From: Halopiger xanaduensis SH-6
GTDB taxonomy: Archaea; Halobacteriota; Halobacteria; Halobacteriales; Natrialbaceae
Length of the DNA stretch: 64,000 bases
Direction: 5' to 3'
NCBI RefSeq assembly: GCF_000217715.1
Contig: NC_015666.1
Span: forward strand, 1,252,270 to 1,316,269
Shown: piece by piece, positions 63,641 through 64,000 of the stretch
Layout of the letters: every line of letters starts with the position of its first letter
Numbering within the stretch: the stretch's first letter is position 1
The notes under the pieces: generated by a model
Databases searched by the model: none
Seen by the model: the letters and a program-made list of their open reading frames with translations, nothing else
What the model was told of the DNA's origin: nothing
Position numbers and translations under genes: made by a program

Positions 63641-63723
63641 TTCCCGTGCTCGAGGACGGATTCACGCGCGGTCGACGCTGGCTGCACGGCCGAGACCGAA
63701 CGCCAACGGAGGGTGACCGATGA
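63637..63723 (+). CDS. Possible 28-residue peptide bridging two genes
   Basis: A GTG overlaps the stop of the previous gene (GTGA) and the frame ends overlapping the start of the next (ATGA). Encodes MIPVLEDGFTRGRRWLHG plus ten more residues. Could be a true micropeptide or chance coupling. Confidence 0.3.
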   Translation: MIPVLEDGFTRGRRWLHGRDRTPTEGDR

Positions 63724-64000
63724 CCACCGCGCGCGTTCGCGGCATCTACACCACCGCGCTCACCCGCCTCCTGAACGCGAACGGCCTCGAGATCGTCCAA
63801 GCCTCCGAGCCGATCAGAGAGCGGTTCGACGACGAGTTCGCCGCCGCGCCGGCGGACGTCCGGCTCGAGACGACCCGCGACCGACAGGGCGTCGAAGTAT
63901 CGGGTGATCCCGAGGCCGTCGCGGACGTCGTCGGCGAACTCGAGAACCTTGCGATCGACGCCTTCCGCTGGGCCGACGACGCGCCGCGGGGTGCGGTCTT
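63720..64000 (+). CDS. FAU-1-like RNA-binding protein/ribonuclease (5' part)
   Basis: Cut by the window edge after 93 codons. Starts TTARVRGIYTTALTRLL, then ERFDDEFAAAPADVRLETTRDRQGVEVSGDPEAVADVVGEL and DDAPRGAVF. Matches the N-terminal domain of archaeal FAU-1 (AU-rich RNA binding, RNase E/G-like), which continues with an S1-like part beyond the window. Probably acts in rRNA or mRNA processing. Confidence 0.82.
   Translation, partial: MTTARVRGIYTTALTRLLNANGLEIVQASEPIRERFDDEFAAAPADVRLETTRDRQGVEVSGDPEAVADVVGELENLAIDAFRWADDAPRGAV

Overview
This window reads as chromosomal DNA of a halophilic archaeon (class Halobacteria). GC is high, predicted proteins are strongly acidic, TATA-type boxes commonly sit 25-35 bases upstream of leaderless start codons, and CTCGAG is very frequent. 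The 16S-tRNA-Ala-23S-5S operon is of haloarchaeal type. The CTCGAG richness and gene content suggest a Natrinema/Haloterrigena-like member of the Natrialbales; that placement is inference.

Layout. 0.1-3.4 kb: three tandem paralogous four-helix membrane proteins of unknown function; a fourth, AT-richer paralog sits at 20.6-21.5 kb. 3.5-5.6 kb: Fe-S repair protein Ric, a cupin, a small membrane protein and a CDGSH protein. 5.7-11.8 kb: a ba3-type terminal oxidase operon diverging from a CcoI/FixI-type copper P-type ATPase. 12.0-15.2 kb: a small accessory zone with a CAU tRNA, a 110-bp-displaced copy of that tRNA's 3' end, an AT-rich orphan gene, an acidic orphan and a HalOD1-domain protein. 15.4-25.5 kb: a second CcoI-type ATPase and a scattered aa3-type oxidase locus (coxC, coxA, coxB) with several small membrane proteins, two of them only 28 and 41 residues.

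25.6-36.2 kb: a formate/nitrite-type channel, a frameshifted amphi-Trp gene, OsmC, a dihydrolipoamide-dehydrogenase-like flavoprotein with a His-rich tail, DsrE, a GH15 glucoamylase, two regulators, an alpha/beta hydrolase, a DUF1028 protein, SepF and a membrane orphan. 36.4-41.2 kb: tandem rhodanese-siroheme reductase plus an F420-hydrogenase-beta-like Fe-S flavoprotein, which may form a split sulfite/nitrite reductase, followed by a bacterio-opsin-activator-type regulator. 41.3-46.8 kb: citrate synthase, a PGF-CTERM surface protein with a small membrane partner, a GGCT-like protein, threonine ammonia-lyase plus RidA, and tRNA-Ser. 47.2-52.9 kb: rRNA operon with four tandem promoters, processing stems, a tRNA-like element before 5S, and a terminator. 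53.0-64.0 kb: an atypical SDR, UbaA, two zinc microproteins, a UvrD-family helicase with an M24-like protein, riboflavin synthase, a 705-residue acidic PRC-barrel-like protein, PrsW protease, and the start of FAU-1 at the right edge.

The main functional theme of the left half is respiration. Two heme-copper oxidases of different type each lie beside a P-type ATPase of the class that loads copper into oxidases. Around them are NO, Fe-S and peroxide defence genes (ric, CDGSH, osmC). The strongest candidates for something not well described are the rhodanese-siroheme reductase/FrhB pair, the four-member LSQE membrane family, and the oxidase-linked micropeptides.
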